Shown here one piece after another: positions 1-7,851 of a stretch of DNA of 18,387 nucleotides; position 1 is the stretch's first letter, and every line of letters begins with the position of its first letter. Under the pieces are notes generated by a model. It ran no database searches, was not told the DNA's origin, and saw nothing but the letters and a program-made list of their open reading frames with translations. This DNA is from an uncultured Flavobacteriales bacterium (lineage in GTDB: Bacteria; Bacteroidota; Bacteroidia; Flavobacteriales; UBA1820). The position numbers and the translations under genes were made by a program. The DNA is taken from contig CAUHQV010000038.1 of the NCBI GenBank assembly GCA_959608625.1, forward strand, positions 1 through 18,387, in the 5' to 3' direction.

Positions 1-1937
1 GAAGTCCAGGCCAGTCCGGTCACGACTCCCGGAGTGTCTATCACCTCCGATTTGTCCGACTCGCGGGCTACCCCGAGTATCTTCTGGGCCTGTTCGAACG
101 AAATATCGGTGTCGAATTTTTCCTTGGTCACGAACTGTTTGGCGCAATACCGCACGATCTGGGCGATCCTCTTGTCCAGCTGGCGTACGCCGCTTTCACG
201 GGTATAGCCATCGATGATGCGTTCCAGCACCTGGCCGGAAATGGTGATCGGGTGCTTTTTCATGCCATGCTCTTCCAACTGTTTGGGCAGCAGGTGGCGA
301 ATGGCGATCTGAACCTTCTCTTCCATCGTATAGCCGTTCATCTCCACGATCTCCATTCGGTCGAGCAAGGCCGGCTGTATGGTGGAAAGGCTGTTGGCCG
401 TCGCGATGAACAATACCTTGGACAAGTCATACCCCGTTTCGAGGAAGTTGTCGTAAAACGTGTTGTTCTGCTCGGGATCCAGCACCTCCAGCATCGCGGA
501 CGAAGGGTCGCCCTGGATGCCGACGGACAGTTTGTCTATTTCGTCCAGCACGAATACGGGATTGGATACCCCGGCCTTTTTTACGGACTGGATAATACGT
601 CCGGGCATCGCCCCTATATAGGTCTTGCGGTGCCCGCGAATCTCCGCTTCGTCGCGCAGGCCGCCCAGGGATATGCGTACGTATTTACGGCCCAGCGACT
701 CGGCGATGGAGCGGCCGAGCGAGGTTTTACCCACTCCGGGAGGGCCGTATAGGCACAGGATCGGCGCTTTCATATCGCCCTTGAGTTTCAGCACGGCCAT
801 GTACTCGAGGATGCGTTTTTTCACATCCTCCAACCCGTAATGGTCGCGGTCCAGTATCTTGGCGGCGCGGGCCAGGTCGAACTTGTCTTTCGAGTATTCT
901 TCCCACGGCAGGTCGAGCATCAGTTCCAGGTAATTCCGCTGTACGGAATAGTCCGGGGTTTGCGGGTTCATGCGCTGGAGTTTGGCCAGTTCTTTTTCAA
1001 AGATCTTGCCGACCTCTTCACTCCATTTTTTGGTCTTGGCTTTCTGGCGCATATCTTCCGCTTCGGTCTCGGCCGAGTTTCCGCCCAGCTCTTCGGCGAT
1101 GGTCTTCATCTGCTGGTGCAGGAAGTATTCGCGCTGCTGCTGGTCGAGATCTTCCCGAACCTTGGATTGTATATCGCTGCGCAGAGTAGCGCGTTTGAGC
1201 TCGAAATTGAGGAAACGAAGGACAGTGAGGCCCCGTTGTTTGATGTCGTCCAGGCTCAACAGTTCGTATTTCTGTTCTACCGGCAGGCTCATATTGGCCG
1301 AGATAAAATTTATCAGGTATCGCCGGTTCTTGATGTTCTCCATCGCGAATATCATCTCGGAAGACATATTGGTGTTTTCCGAAGACAGTTTGCGCATGGT
1401 TTCTTTGATCTCGTCCAGGATGGCGGTCGTCTCCGAAGAATCCGCATCGAATTCGGCTTCGTTTTTCATCACAATGGAAGCACGCAGATAAGGATCCGTC
1501 TGCACGATGGCTTCGACTTCCATCCGGCGGCGTCCCTGCAGGATGACCGTGTAGCTACCGTCGGGCATCTTGAACGATTTCAGGATGCGGGCCACTACGC
1601 CGGTCTTATAGATGTCTTTTTGTTCCGGGTTTTCGACCCGTGCATCCATCTGGGTGGCTACGGCGAGGATACCTCCGTTTTTTTCGCAATCTTCTACCAG
1701 GCGTATGCTGGAGGGGCGCCCTACGCTTACCGGCATGATCACCCCAGGGAAGAGTACCATATTGCGCAGAGGCAATAAAGGCAATACCGAAGGGTAAGTT
1801 TCGTTGGCAGCCGTTCCGTCGTCCTCTTCGGACGAGGTCATGATCGGTATGATATCCGAATCGGGCGAGAGAATCTGTTCCAGTGACAATTTGTCCAATT
1901 TTATCATGATTTTTTCCTTTTCTGTATTGTTTGACAT
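1..1937 (-). CDS. lon: Lon ATP-dependent protease, C-terminal part cut off by window edge
   Basis: ATP-dependent serine protease of the cytoplasm that unfolds and degrades misfolded and regulatory proteins. About 645 residues are visible. The N-terminal substrate-binding domain begins around residue 50 (LPLLPLRNMVLFPGV) and is followed by a helical region. The AAA+ module has Walker A GPPGVGKTS near residue 397, Walker B VFVLDEIDK near 462, and the Lon signature RGHRKTYIGAMPGRI between them. The reading frame runs off base 1 just inside the protease domain (TPGVVTGLAWT), so the catalytic Ser-Lys dyad lies outside and cannot be checked. Start choice is uncertain. The ATG at 1937 gives the longest form (MSNNTEKEK). 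An in-frame ATG ten codons later at 1907 is preceded by AAGGAAAA, a plausible ribosome site. Family assignment is certain. Confidence 0.97.
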   Translation of the reverse strand, partial: MSNNTEKEKIMIKLDKLSLEQILSPDSDIIPIMTSSEEDDGTAANETYPSVLPLLPLRNMVLFPGVIMPVSVGRPSSIRLVEDCEKNGGILAVATQMDARVENPEQKDIYKTGVVARILKSFKMPDGSYTVILQGRRRMEVEAIVQTDPYLRASIVMKNEAEFDADSSETTAILDEIKETMRKLSSENTNMSSEMIFAMENIKNRRYLINFISANMSLPVEQKYELLSLDDIKQRGLTVLRFLNFELKRATLRSDIQSKVREDLDQQQREYFLHQQMKTIAEELGGNSAETEAEDMRQKAKTKKWSEEVGKIFEKELAKLQRMNPQTPDYSVQRNYLELMLDLPWEEYSKDKFDLARAAKILDRDHYGLEDVKKRILEYMAVLKLKGDMKAPILCLYGPPGVGKTSLGRSIAESLGRKYVRISLGGLRDEAEIRGHRKTYIGAMPGRIIQSVKKAGVSNPVFVLDEIDKLSVGIQGDPSSAMLEVLDPEQNNTFYDNFLETGYDLSKVLFIATANSLSTIQPALLDRMEIVEMNGYTMEEKVQIAIRHLLPKQLEEHGMKKHPITISGQVLERIIDGYTRESGVRQLDKRIAQIVRYCAKQFVTKEKFDTDISFEQAQKILGVARESDKSEVIDTPGVVTGLAWT

Positions 1938-1957
1938 GGTTTTGCGTCAAAATGTCA
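1932..1957 (-). promoter_or_regulatory. Hairpin over the upstream lon start codon
   Basis: On the lon strand the sequence reads TGACA-TTTTG-ACG-CAAAA-CCA-TGTCA. Two 5-bp stems are stacked around a 3-base loop, with a CCA bulge on the 3' side. The 3' arm contains the ATG at 1937, so folding would bury that start codon. It could be a translational control element such as a thermometer-like hairpin, a DNA operator, or chance. The pairing is read directly from the sequence; any function is inference. Confidence 0.35.
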
Positions 1958-2269
1958 GCACGCAGGCGTTGTGTCTTGTTTTACCTCCTTCATGGTCTTT
2001 ATGCCATAGGCCTTTCCAAGGCTTTTGACGGCATTTCGCATAGGCGCGGATCGTTTCGACACTATCCAAAGGGCAATAACCGTGCCATCGTTCTCTATCG
2101 GAAAATTATTGTCATTTTATGCGGAAAATAGGCACCCCTTTGCTTGACCGTAGCCGGCGTAAACCTCACGATGGAGTAACCCCGGTTCCTGCCAAAAAAA
2201 AGAGGTAAAAATATGTGGTGAATACGAAAAGGCGTACCTTTGCACCGCAACATTAACTGTCGGATTCCG
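1938..2269. other. Intergenic region between divergent lon and marC-family gene
   Basis: These 332 bases lie between two outward-facing genes. On the lon strand there is an unusually complete AAGGAGGT (1983-1990), rare in Bacteroidota, about 45 bases before the ATG at 1937. It sits inside a possible 12-codon leader ORF (1993 down to 1955, peptide MKEVKQDTTPAC) whose stop lies in the hairpin over the lon start. A short inverted repeat GCCTT-TCC-AAGGC (2010-2022) followed by TTTT is too weak to call a terminator. I could not find a TAnnTTTG box for lon. The plus-strand promoter for the next gene is listed separately. No longer protein in this stretch looks real. Confidence 0.6.
2235..2242 (+). 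promoter_or_regulatory. Bacteroidota -7 box (TACCTTTG) for the MarC-family gene
   Basis: TACCTTTG matches the Bacteroidota primary sigma factor -7 consensus TAnnTTTG. The base group 19 bases upstream is TATG (2212-2215), a partial match to the -33 TTTG. Transcription would begin near 2249, leaving about 20 bases before the ATG at 2270. Confidence 0.6.
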
Positions 2270-2905
2270 ATGGATATAAAAGAACTGTTCACATTCGCCC
2301 TCACCGTGTTCATTGGCTATTTCGCCGTGATGAACCCGCTGACCAAAGCGCCGGTTTTCATCAGCCTCACCCGGGGAGCGGGCATTGAAAAGGAGCACCG
2401 CGTAGCCCGCAAGGCCGGGATAGCGGCTTTCATTATCCTTGTCAGCTTCGTGCTGCTGGGCAAATACATATTCTTCGTATTCGGGCTGACCATACCGGCC
2501 TTTAAGATCACCGGAGGTATCGTGGTATTTTTTGTAGGCTTCGAAATGCTGCAGTCCAAACGCTCGTCCATCAACAACCCCCGTGCGGTGAATTTCGACG
2601 AGAGCATTTCTATCTCGCCACTGGCCATCCCCATTATGGCCGGACCCGGTACGATCATCACCGGAATGAATTTCGTGACCAACGCCGACTGGCTGCACAT
2701 TATCATCGTCGTGCTGATGTCCGCCCTGATATGCTATCTGAACTATCTGGCATACTACTGGAGCGGTTCCCTGATGAAGGTACTGGGCGAAAATATGATG
2801 GTCGCCATCCACAAACTGATGGGGCTGGTGCTGGCCATCCTGGGCACGAACATGGTGCTGGACGGCATCGACATCTTTATTAAGTCCGGACTTTTGGCTG
2901 CTTAA
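2270..2905 (+). CDS. MarC family (UPF0056) integral membrane protein
   Basis: Inner-membrane protein of 211 residues in the MarC/SnatA family, some members of which export amino acids; for most the substrate is unknown. The sequence has about six hydrophobic segments (roughly residues 7-25, 45-65, 70-90, 118-135, 140-162 and 180-205). Two conserved blocks are visible: VMNPLTKAPVF near the N-terminus and SPLAIPIMAGPGTI in the middle, which is the family hallmark. I chose ATG 2270 (MDIKELFTF). A TTG extension ten codons upstream overlaps the promoter box and would add a charged, non-conserved leader. The gene is monocistronic and converges on ligA with only 13 bases between stop codons. The original link of MarC to antibiotic resistance does not generally hold, so no resistance role is implied. 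Confidence 0.93.
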   Translation: MDIKELFTFALTVFIGYFAVMNPLTKAPVFISLTRGAGIEKEHRVARKAGIAAFIILVSFVLLGKYIFFVFGLTIPAFKITGGIVVFFVGFEMLQSKRSSINNPRAVNFDESISISPLAIPIMAGPGTIITGMNFVTNADWLHIIIVVLMSALICYLNYLAYYWSGSLMKVLGENMMVAIHKLMGLVLAILGTNMVLDGIDIFIKSGLLAA

Positions 2906-2919
2906 GCCAGGTTTGGCTT
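2904..2919. terminator. Short inverted repeat between convergent marC-family gene and ligA
   Basis: AAGCCA-GGTT-TGGCTT forms a 6-bp stem with a 4-base loop spanning the 13-base gap between two convergent stop codons. There is no T-tract on either side, so it is at best a weak bidirectional terminator or barrier. Confidence 0.25.
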
Positions 2920-5039
2920 CAGAAGAGGCTTGCCTGGATATCCGTATCTTTTTTCACGTTTTTCTCCGTACCCTCCGCCTTTGGCATGCTGGTTTCGGCG
3001 GACGTATTTTCCGCTCCTTTTATCATTTCGTAAAAATCGGTTTCCGAAATTACTTTCACGCCTAATTTCTCGGCTTTCTGGGCCTTGGCAGGCCCCATGG
3101 CTTCGCCGGCTATGATGTAGTCCGTAGAGGCAGAAACGGCGGATACGTTGCGCCCGCCGTATTTTTCGATCATTTCTTTCAGCTCCTCGCGCGAGATGCT
3201 GAATTTACCGGATACCACGAACGATTTCCCGCCCAGTACGTCCGACTGCGTACCGGCCGTCTTTTCAGTGGAGAGGTTCAACCCGTAGGATCTCAAACGT
3301 TCGATGGTCTCGCGGTGTTCCGCCCGGTTGAAAAAATCGAGGATACTGTCCGCGATCTTGTCCCCCACTTCATCGGCTTTGACCAGGTCTTCTTTCGAGG
3401 CCGCCATGATCGCGTCTATCGAGCCGAAATACCGGGCCAGTTTCTTGGCTGTCGTATCCCCCACGTAGCGGATACCGATGGCGAACAGGACTTTTTCAAA
3501 GGGGATATTTTTCGACTCTTCAATGGCTTGCAAAAGTCGTTCGGCCGAACGCTGCTGGAACGAGCGCGTGCCGGCGGCATCGGCCAGTCCGAGGATATCT
3601 TCGTATTTGAGGGCATAAAGGTCGGCGTAACTTTCGATCAGGCCTTTATCGACCAACAGGCTCACGTTCTGTTCTCCCAACGATTCGATGTCCATAGCCT
3701 TGCGGGAGGCGAAATGCTCGATACGTCCTTTTACCTGCGGCGGGCAATGGTCTTCGTTCGGGCAGTAATGGTTGGCCTCCCCTTCAGCCCGTACCAGCGG
3801 AGTGCCGCAGGCCGGGCAATTCTTGATGTAAACGACCGGCATGGAATTTTCAGGCCGTTTGGACAGGTCTATCCCTACGATCTTGGGGATGATCTCGCCC
3901 CCTTTTTCCACCAGTACGGTATCTCCTACCCGGATATCCATTTTTTCGATCTGGTCCGCATTGTGCAGGGAGGCCCGCTGTACGGTCGTCCCGGCCAGCA
4001 GTACCGGGCGGAGGTTGGCTACCGGGGTGATATTCCCGGTGCGTCCCACCTGGTACGAAATGCTTTCCAGTACCGTGGCGGCCTGTTCGGCGGAAAATTT
4101 ATAGGCTACCGCCCAGCGTGGGGATTTGGCCGTATAGCCCAGCCGTGCCTGCTGGGATTTGTCGTTGACTTTTATCACGATGCCGTCCGTCTGGTACGGC
4201 AGGGAAAAACGGCGGGTGTTCCACTGGTCGATGAAAGCGTAAACCTCGTCCATGTTTCGGGCCAGACGGCTGTACGGAGGCACTTTAAACCCCCACTGCC
4301 GGGCCTTTTCAAGGCATTCGAACTGGGTGGGAATAGTTAGGGTATCTTCTATCACATAGTACAGCAGGCAGTCCAGTTTGCGGGTGGCTACTTCGGCGCT
4401 GTCCTGCAGTTTGAGCGTGCCGGAAGCCAGGTTGCGCGGATTGGCGTACAACGGCTCCCCGTCTATATCCCTTTGTTCGTTCAGCTTATCGAATTCCCCG
4501 ATAGGCATGATCACTTCGCCCCGGATATCGAATATCTCCGGGTAATCCGATCCTTTCAGCCGGAGGGGAATGCTTCGGATTGTCCGGGCGTTGACGGTGA
4601 TATCGTCCCCCTGGATGCCGTCACCGCGGGTTTCAGCCCTTTTCAGCCGACCGTTCTCGTAGGTGATGCTGATGGATGCCCCGTCGTATTTTAGTTCCAG
4701 GACGTATTCTATTTTTTCGTCCTCTCCCAATTCTTTGCGAACCCTCCGGTCGAAATCTTCCAATTCTTCCCGCGAATAGGTGTTGTCCAGCGAGTACATC
4801 CGCGAGCGGTGGCGTACTGTGTCGAAAAATTTGGTCACCTGTCCCCCTACACGGTGCGTAGGGGAATCCGGATCGTCGAATTCGGGGTATTGTTTTTCCA
4901 GGTCGGACAATCGGCGGAGCTTTTCGTCGAATTCTTTGTCCGATACGGTGGGGGTATCCAATACGTAATACCGGTAATTGTGCCCGTCCAGCTCTTCGCG
5001 CAGGGATTCTATTTCTTCTTTGGCCTGTTGGGGAGTCAT
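2919..5039 (-). CDS. ligA: NAD-dependent DNA ligase LigA
   Basis: Seals 3'-OH/5'-phosphate nicks in duplex DNA using NAD+, joining Okazaki fragments and finishing excision repair. It has 706 residues, slightly longer than E. coli LigA (671). Domain order is complete: Ia NAD-binding (YYVLDTPTVSD, about 25-34), adenylation domain with nucleophile K117 in LELKYDG, OB fold (about 320-400), Cys4 zinc finger (C408, C411, C426, C432), helix-hairpin-helix repeats (about 450-590, including IGIRYVGDTTAKKL), and BRCT (about 601-674). The last 30 or so residues form a low-complexity Glu/Lys/Thr tail ending IQASLF, which resembles a sliding-clamp binding motif. The start MTPQQAKEEIESL fits family N-termini. 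It is divergent from the secreted EEP-fold gene. A TAAATTAG at 5063-5070 (minus strand) is a poor promoter match. Confidence 0.98.
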   Translation of the reverse strand: MTPQQAKEEIESLREELDGHNYRYYVLDTPTVSDKEFDEKLRRLSDLEKQYPEFDDPDSPTHRVGGQVTKFFDTVRHRSRMYSLDNTYSREELEDFDRRVRKELGEDEKIEYVLELKYDGASISITYENGRLKRAETRGDGIQGDDITVNARTIRSIPLRLKGSDYPEIFDIRGEVIMPIGEFDKLNEQRDIDGEPLYANPRNLASGTLKLQDSAEVATRKLDCLLYYVIEDTLTIPTQFECLEKARQWGFKVPPYSRLARNMDEVYAFIDQWNTRRFSLPYQTDGIVIKVNDKSQQARLGYTAKSPRWAVAYKFSAEQAATVLESISYQVGRTGNITPVANLRPVLLAGTTVQRASLHNADQIEKMDIRVGDTVLVEKGGEIIPKIVGIDLSKRPENSMPVVYIKNCPACGTPLVRAEGEANHYCPNEDHCPPQVKGRIEHFASRKAMDIESLGEQNVSLLVDKGLIESYADLYALKYEDILGLADAAGTRSFQQRSAERLLQAIEESKNIPFEKVLFAIGIRYVGDTTAKKLARYFGSIDAIMAASKEDLVKADEVGDKIADSILDFFNRAEHRETIERLRSYGLNLSTEKTAGTQSDVLGGKSFVVSGKFSISREELKEMIEKYGGRNVSAVSASTDYIIAGEAMGPAKAQKAEKLGVKVISETDFYEMIKGAENTSAETSMPKAEGTEKNVKKDTDIQASLF

Positions 5040-5124
5040 TTTCTCATCGGTGTTTTAAGGAGCTAATTTACGAAATATCCCTGTTTTTTCCGCCCTTTTC
5101 TTTCTCCGTAATAGGCTAAAAAGC

Positions 5125-5132
5125 TACCTTTG
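5125..5132 (+). promoter_or_regulatory. Bacteroidota -7 box (TACCTTTG) for the 5.1-8.6 kb unit
   Basis: An exact TAnnTTTG match in the ligA-divergent intergenic region. The -33 position reads TTCT, so only half of the promoter is convincing. Transcription would start about 12 bases before the ATG at 5151. This appears to be the head promoter for the four genes that end at the terminator near 8650. Confidence 0.6.
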
Positions 5133-5150
5133 TCAAAATATCCCCGGAAT

Positions 5151-6074
5151 ATGACTGGCCTGAAACGGATCTTATGTACCCTCGCTTGGATAGCCTTACC
5201 GCTCGCCTGCTTTTCGCAGCCGGTGAGGTTCGCGTTTTACAATGCCGAAAATGTGTTCGATACGCTGCGCAACCCGGCCAAAGAGGACGCGGAATTCACT
5301 CCGGAGGGAGAAAAGGCTTGGGATGGAAAGAAATACCGAACCAAGATCGACCATATGGCCCGAGTCGTAGCCGACTTGTCTCCCGGTATCCTCGGGATGG
5401 CCGAAATAGAGAACGATGCCGTTTTGTCCGACCTGGTAAAGGAAATAAAGAAAAAAGGGAGTCGTTCCTATGTATTTATCCGCCTGGAAAGCGGTGACGA
5501 ACGCGGGATAGACCCTGCCCTGCTCTATGATCCGACGATATTCTCTCCCGTGGGGAAAGAAATGCTCCGTAGCCCGTTAAACCAGCGCGGCGTCCTTTAT
5601 GTCAAGGGCACAATGAAAGCCACCGGAGATACCCTGCATATATTCGTAAATCACTGGACATCTCGCTACATGGGGCAAAAAGCGACCGAGACCGCCCGCG
5701 TCGATATGGCCCGTTTGCTGGCGCATACGGTCGATTCAATCCTGTCCACCCGAAAAAATGCGAAAGTGATCGCTTTCGGCGACCTGAACGACACGCCCGA
5801 TGAAAGGTCCATACAGTATTTACTGGCACATGCCCCCGCCCTGAAGGCCCACAACACGATAGGTACTCCCTCCTATTATTACAAAGGGGAATGGCTTTCG
5901 TTTGACCAGATTTTTACTAATTTTGCGGTTGGATCGTCCGCTACCCGGGTATTTACGCGTCCGTATATGCTCGAAGAGAATGGAATACCTTTGAGGACTT
6001 TTAGCGGTCCCGTGTACAAAGGCGGATACAGCGATCATCTGCCTGTTTTCATCGACCTGGCCGATCGTAACTAA
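5151..6074 (+). CDS. Secreted endonuclease/exonuclease/phosphatase-fold protein
   Basis: A 307-residue protein with an N-terminal signal sequence (about residues 1-23, ending LACFSQ), so it probably acts in the periplasm or outside the cell. The rest is an EEP-fold metal-dependent phosphoesterase domain with the expected catalytic blocks in order: YNAENVFD (N31), GMAEIEN (E85/E87), NHWTSR (H168), FGDLNDTP (D211, N213), D252 in FDQIF, and the closing SDHLPV (D295, H296). The fold covers DNases, phosphodiesterases, sphingomyelinases and sugar- or lipid-phosphate phosphatases, so the substrate is open. ATG 5151 was chosen over an in-frame TTG seven codons upstream because the TTG lies inside the promoter box. 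It is the first gene of a four-gene unit; the next starts 13 bases after its stop. Confidence 0.9.
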   Translation: MTGLKRILCTLAWIALPLACFSQPVRFAFYNAENVFDTLRNPAKEDAEFTPEGEKAWDGKKYRTKIDHMARVVADLSPGILGMAEIENDAVLSDLVKEIKKKGSRSYVFIRLESGDERGIDPALLYDPTIFSPVGKEMLRSPLNQRGVLYVKGTMKATGDTLHIFVNHWTSRYMGQKATETARVDMARLLAHTVDSILSTRKNAKVIAFGDLNDTPDERSIQYLLAHAPALKAHNTIGTPSYYYKGEWLSFDQIFTNFAVGSSATRVFTRPYMLEENGIPLRTFSGPVYKGGYSDHLPVFIDLADRN

Positions 6075-6087
6075 TTTAAAAACAAGC

Positions 6088-6924
6088 ATGAAAAAGAATT
6101 TACTCACTGCATGGATCGTCCTTTTTGTTTTTGTGGGAGGGCTCCATGCGCAAACTAAGGATTCGCTGACATTCGTCAATGCCAAATGGAATATAAAACA
6201 ACTGGCAGATGGTGTCGAATGGCGCCAACATCATTTTAAGGATAAAGAACAGCTCTTTGGGGCAAACCAGTATATTAATTTTATTGTGGTCGACCAGCAG
6301 AAATCCAAAAATAAATTCTCCGTTTTTGCAAGTAAGGATGGGGAATTGGTCCGTACTAGCCGCGCAGCTACAGACGCCGGGGCTTTGGCGGCGATCAACG
6401 GCTCTTTTTTTAATACGAGATCTCCTTACAAGGCAGCCTGTTATACTAAAATAGATGGCGAGGTACTCTCCTATATCGGAGATAAGCCGGGAGCGTTCAG
6501 CAACCATATTATCATAGATAAGCAGGGACGGGTAAGCTTGGAACAGGTAGATGTGTCCGAGCGGACAGAACCGACGATATTGAGTTGTTATGCTCCTATT
6601 TTGATCTTGAACGGGAAAAAAAGAGGAAACCCGAAAGACGACCGCGACCCCCGTACAGGTATCGCTACCGGTGGCGGCAAAACCATTCTGATAACGATCG
6701 ACGGACGTAATTCTCAATCCAGGGGCATCACATCGCAGGAATTAGCCACAATCCTCCAATGGCTTGGCATGGACAATGCGATAGAACTCGATGGAGGCGG
6801 TTCGACTACTATGTACGTACAGGGGGAGCCGGACAACGGAGTGGTAAATCACCCCAGTGACAGTTTTTTCGGATTCAACCATAAAGGGGAGCGTTCCGTA
6901 AAAAACGGTATAATGCTAATATAA
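6088..6924 (+). CDS. Secreted phosphodiester glycosidase family protein (NAGPA domain), copy 1
   Basis: A 278-residue protein with a signal peptide (about 1-22, ending LHAQ), followed by a NAGPA/DUF2233 domain. The family includes the human mannose-6-phosphate uncovering enzyme, which removes GlcNAc from a GlcNAc-1-phospho-6-mannose diester; bacterial members are thought to cleave similar sugar-phosphate diesters. Conserved blocks are AAINGSFFN (about 101-109), DPRTGIA (187-193), ILITIDGR (200-207) and ELDGGGSTTM (233-242), with a C-terminal KNGIML. It is a tandem paralogue of the next gene, similar over the whole length, with a shorter middle. Its codon use is more AT-rich and less biased (AGA, ACA, AAT, ATT frequent) than that of its neighbours, which suggests weaker selection or a separate origin. 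The actual substrate is unknown. Confidence 0.9.
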   Translation: MKKNLLTAWIVLFVFVGGLHAQTKDSLTFVNAKWNIKQLADGVEWRQHHFKDKEQLFGANQYINFIVVDQQKSKNKFSVFASKDGELVRTSRAATDAGALAAINGSFFNTRSPYKAACYTKIDGEVLSYIGDKPGAFSNHIIIDKQGRVSLEQVDVSERTEPTILSCYAPILILNGKKRGNPKDDRDPRTGIATGGGKTILITIDGRNSQSRGITSQELATILQWLGMDNAIELDGGGSTTMYVQGEPDNGVVNHPSDSFFGFNHKGERSVKNGIMLI

Positions 6925-6943
6925 ACCATTAAATAAAACCAAA

Positions 6944-7810
6944 ATGCTGAAAAACAAACTATTACTTCCCGTATTTCTGCTAGTGGCTTTTGCCTCTGGA
7001 GTATATGCCCAGGCCGACGATTCGCTCACTTTTGTCAAAGCGAAATGGAACAAAGAAAAAGTGGCCAAAGGGGTCGAATGGCGCCAGTACCATTTTAAGG
7101 GCGACGAGAAAATATTTGGCGCCGAAGAGTTCGTCAATGTACTCGTAGTCGACCAGAAAAAAGCCAAGAAACGCTTTGTGATCGTCAGCGAAGAAGGCAA
7201 ATTGTGCCGCACGAGCGAGGCGGCCAAGGCTGCCGATGCTATCGCAGCGATCAACGGTTCTTTTTACAATACCCGTGCGCCGTACAATTCCGTATGTTAC
7301 CTCAAAATAGACGGTAAGGTCTATTTCGACCGCTCCGGCAATATGGGCGATCGGGACGGCGGTACGGTAATCATCGATAAGGACGGCCGGGCCAGCGTAG
7401 AACTGGGCGATCCGGCAGATCCCCAATGGGTATCGCGCCGTATGGAACCTTCCATGATAGGTTCCGGCCCGATGATGCTCGCCGACGGAAAACGGATCGA
7501 TATGGGCAAAGGGGGGTTCGTAACCCTGCGTCATCCGCGTACGGCTATCGGTACGGTAGGCGATAAAGTGATCCTGGTGACGGTGGACGGCCGCTCGAAA
7601 GAAAATTCGCTGGGCGTGAACCTGAACGAATTCGCCAGTATCCTAAAATGGCTCGGCGCCGAGAATGCCCTGAACCTGGACGGCGGCGGTTCCACTACCA
7701 TGTATGTGAAAGGACAGCCGGATAACGGGGTCGTGAACCGTCCGTGCGACAACCAGAAATTCGATAATCAGGGCGAACGCCGGGTGAGCAATTCGATCCT
7801 GCTTCTCTAA
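6944..7810 (+). CDS. Secreted phosphodiester glycosidase family protein (NAGPA domain), copy 2
   Basis: A 288-residue protein with a signal peptide (about 1-23, ending VYAQ) and one NAGPA/DUF2233 domain. Blocks match copy 1: AAINGSFYN (101-109), HPRTAIG (197-203), ILVTVDGR (210-217), NLDGGGSTTM (244-253) and SNSILLL at the end. By eye the two copies share roughly half or more of their residues, highest in the first 125 residues and the DGGGSTTM block. This copy has a longer middle insert (about 126-166) containing GDRDGG, and GC-rich codons like the surrounding chromosome. It starts 19 bases after the stop of copy 1, so the pair is cotranscribed and may cleave related but different phosphodiester substrates. 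The enzyme class is an inference from the family; the substrate cannot be read from the sequence. Confidence 0.9.
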   Translation: MLKNKLLLPVFLLVAFASGVYAQADDSLTFVKAKWNKEKVAKGVEWRQYHFKGDEKIFGAEEFVNVLVVDQKKAKKRFVIVSEEGKLCRTSEAAKAADAIAAINGSFYNTRAPYNSVCYLKIDGKVYFDRSGNMGDRDGGTVIIDKDGRASVELGDPADPQWVSRRMEPSMIGSGPMMLADGKRIDMGKGGFVTLRHPRTAIGTVGDKVILVTVDGRSKENSLGVNLNEFASILKWLGAENALNLDGGGSTTMYVKGQPDNGVVNRPCDNQKFDNQGERRVSNSILLL

Positions 7811-7851
7811 AATAAAGCGCCTGTAAACTTCAATAATTTCATATTTGAGCA

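Noticed and set aside
840..1778. A 312-residue plus-strand open frame inside lon
   Set aside because: The minus strand encodes an uninterrupted Lon with all AAA+ motifs; the plus-strand frame is a shadow of it.
2010..2026. GCCTT-TCC-AAGGC-TTTT upstream of lon as a terminator
   Set aside because: A 5-bp stem with four T, facing away from any gene that ends nearby, has nothing to terminate.
2117..2812. A 231-residue minus-strand open frame opposite the MarC-family gene
   Set aside because: The plus-strand protein has clear transmembrane segments and MarC signatures; the opposite frame looks like low-complexity shadow sequence.
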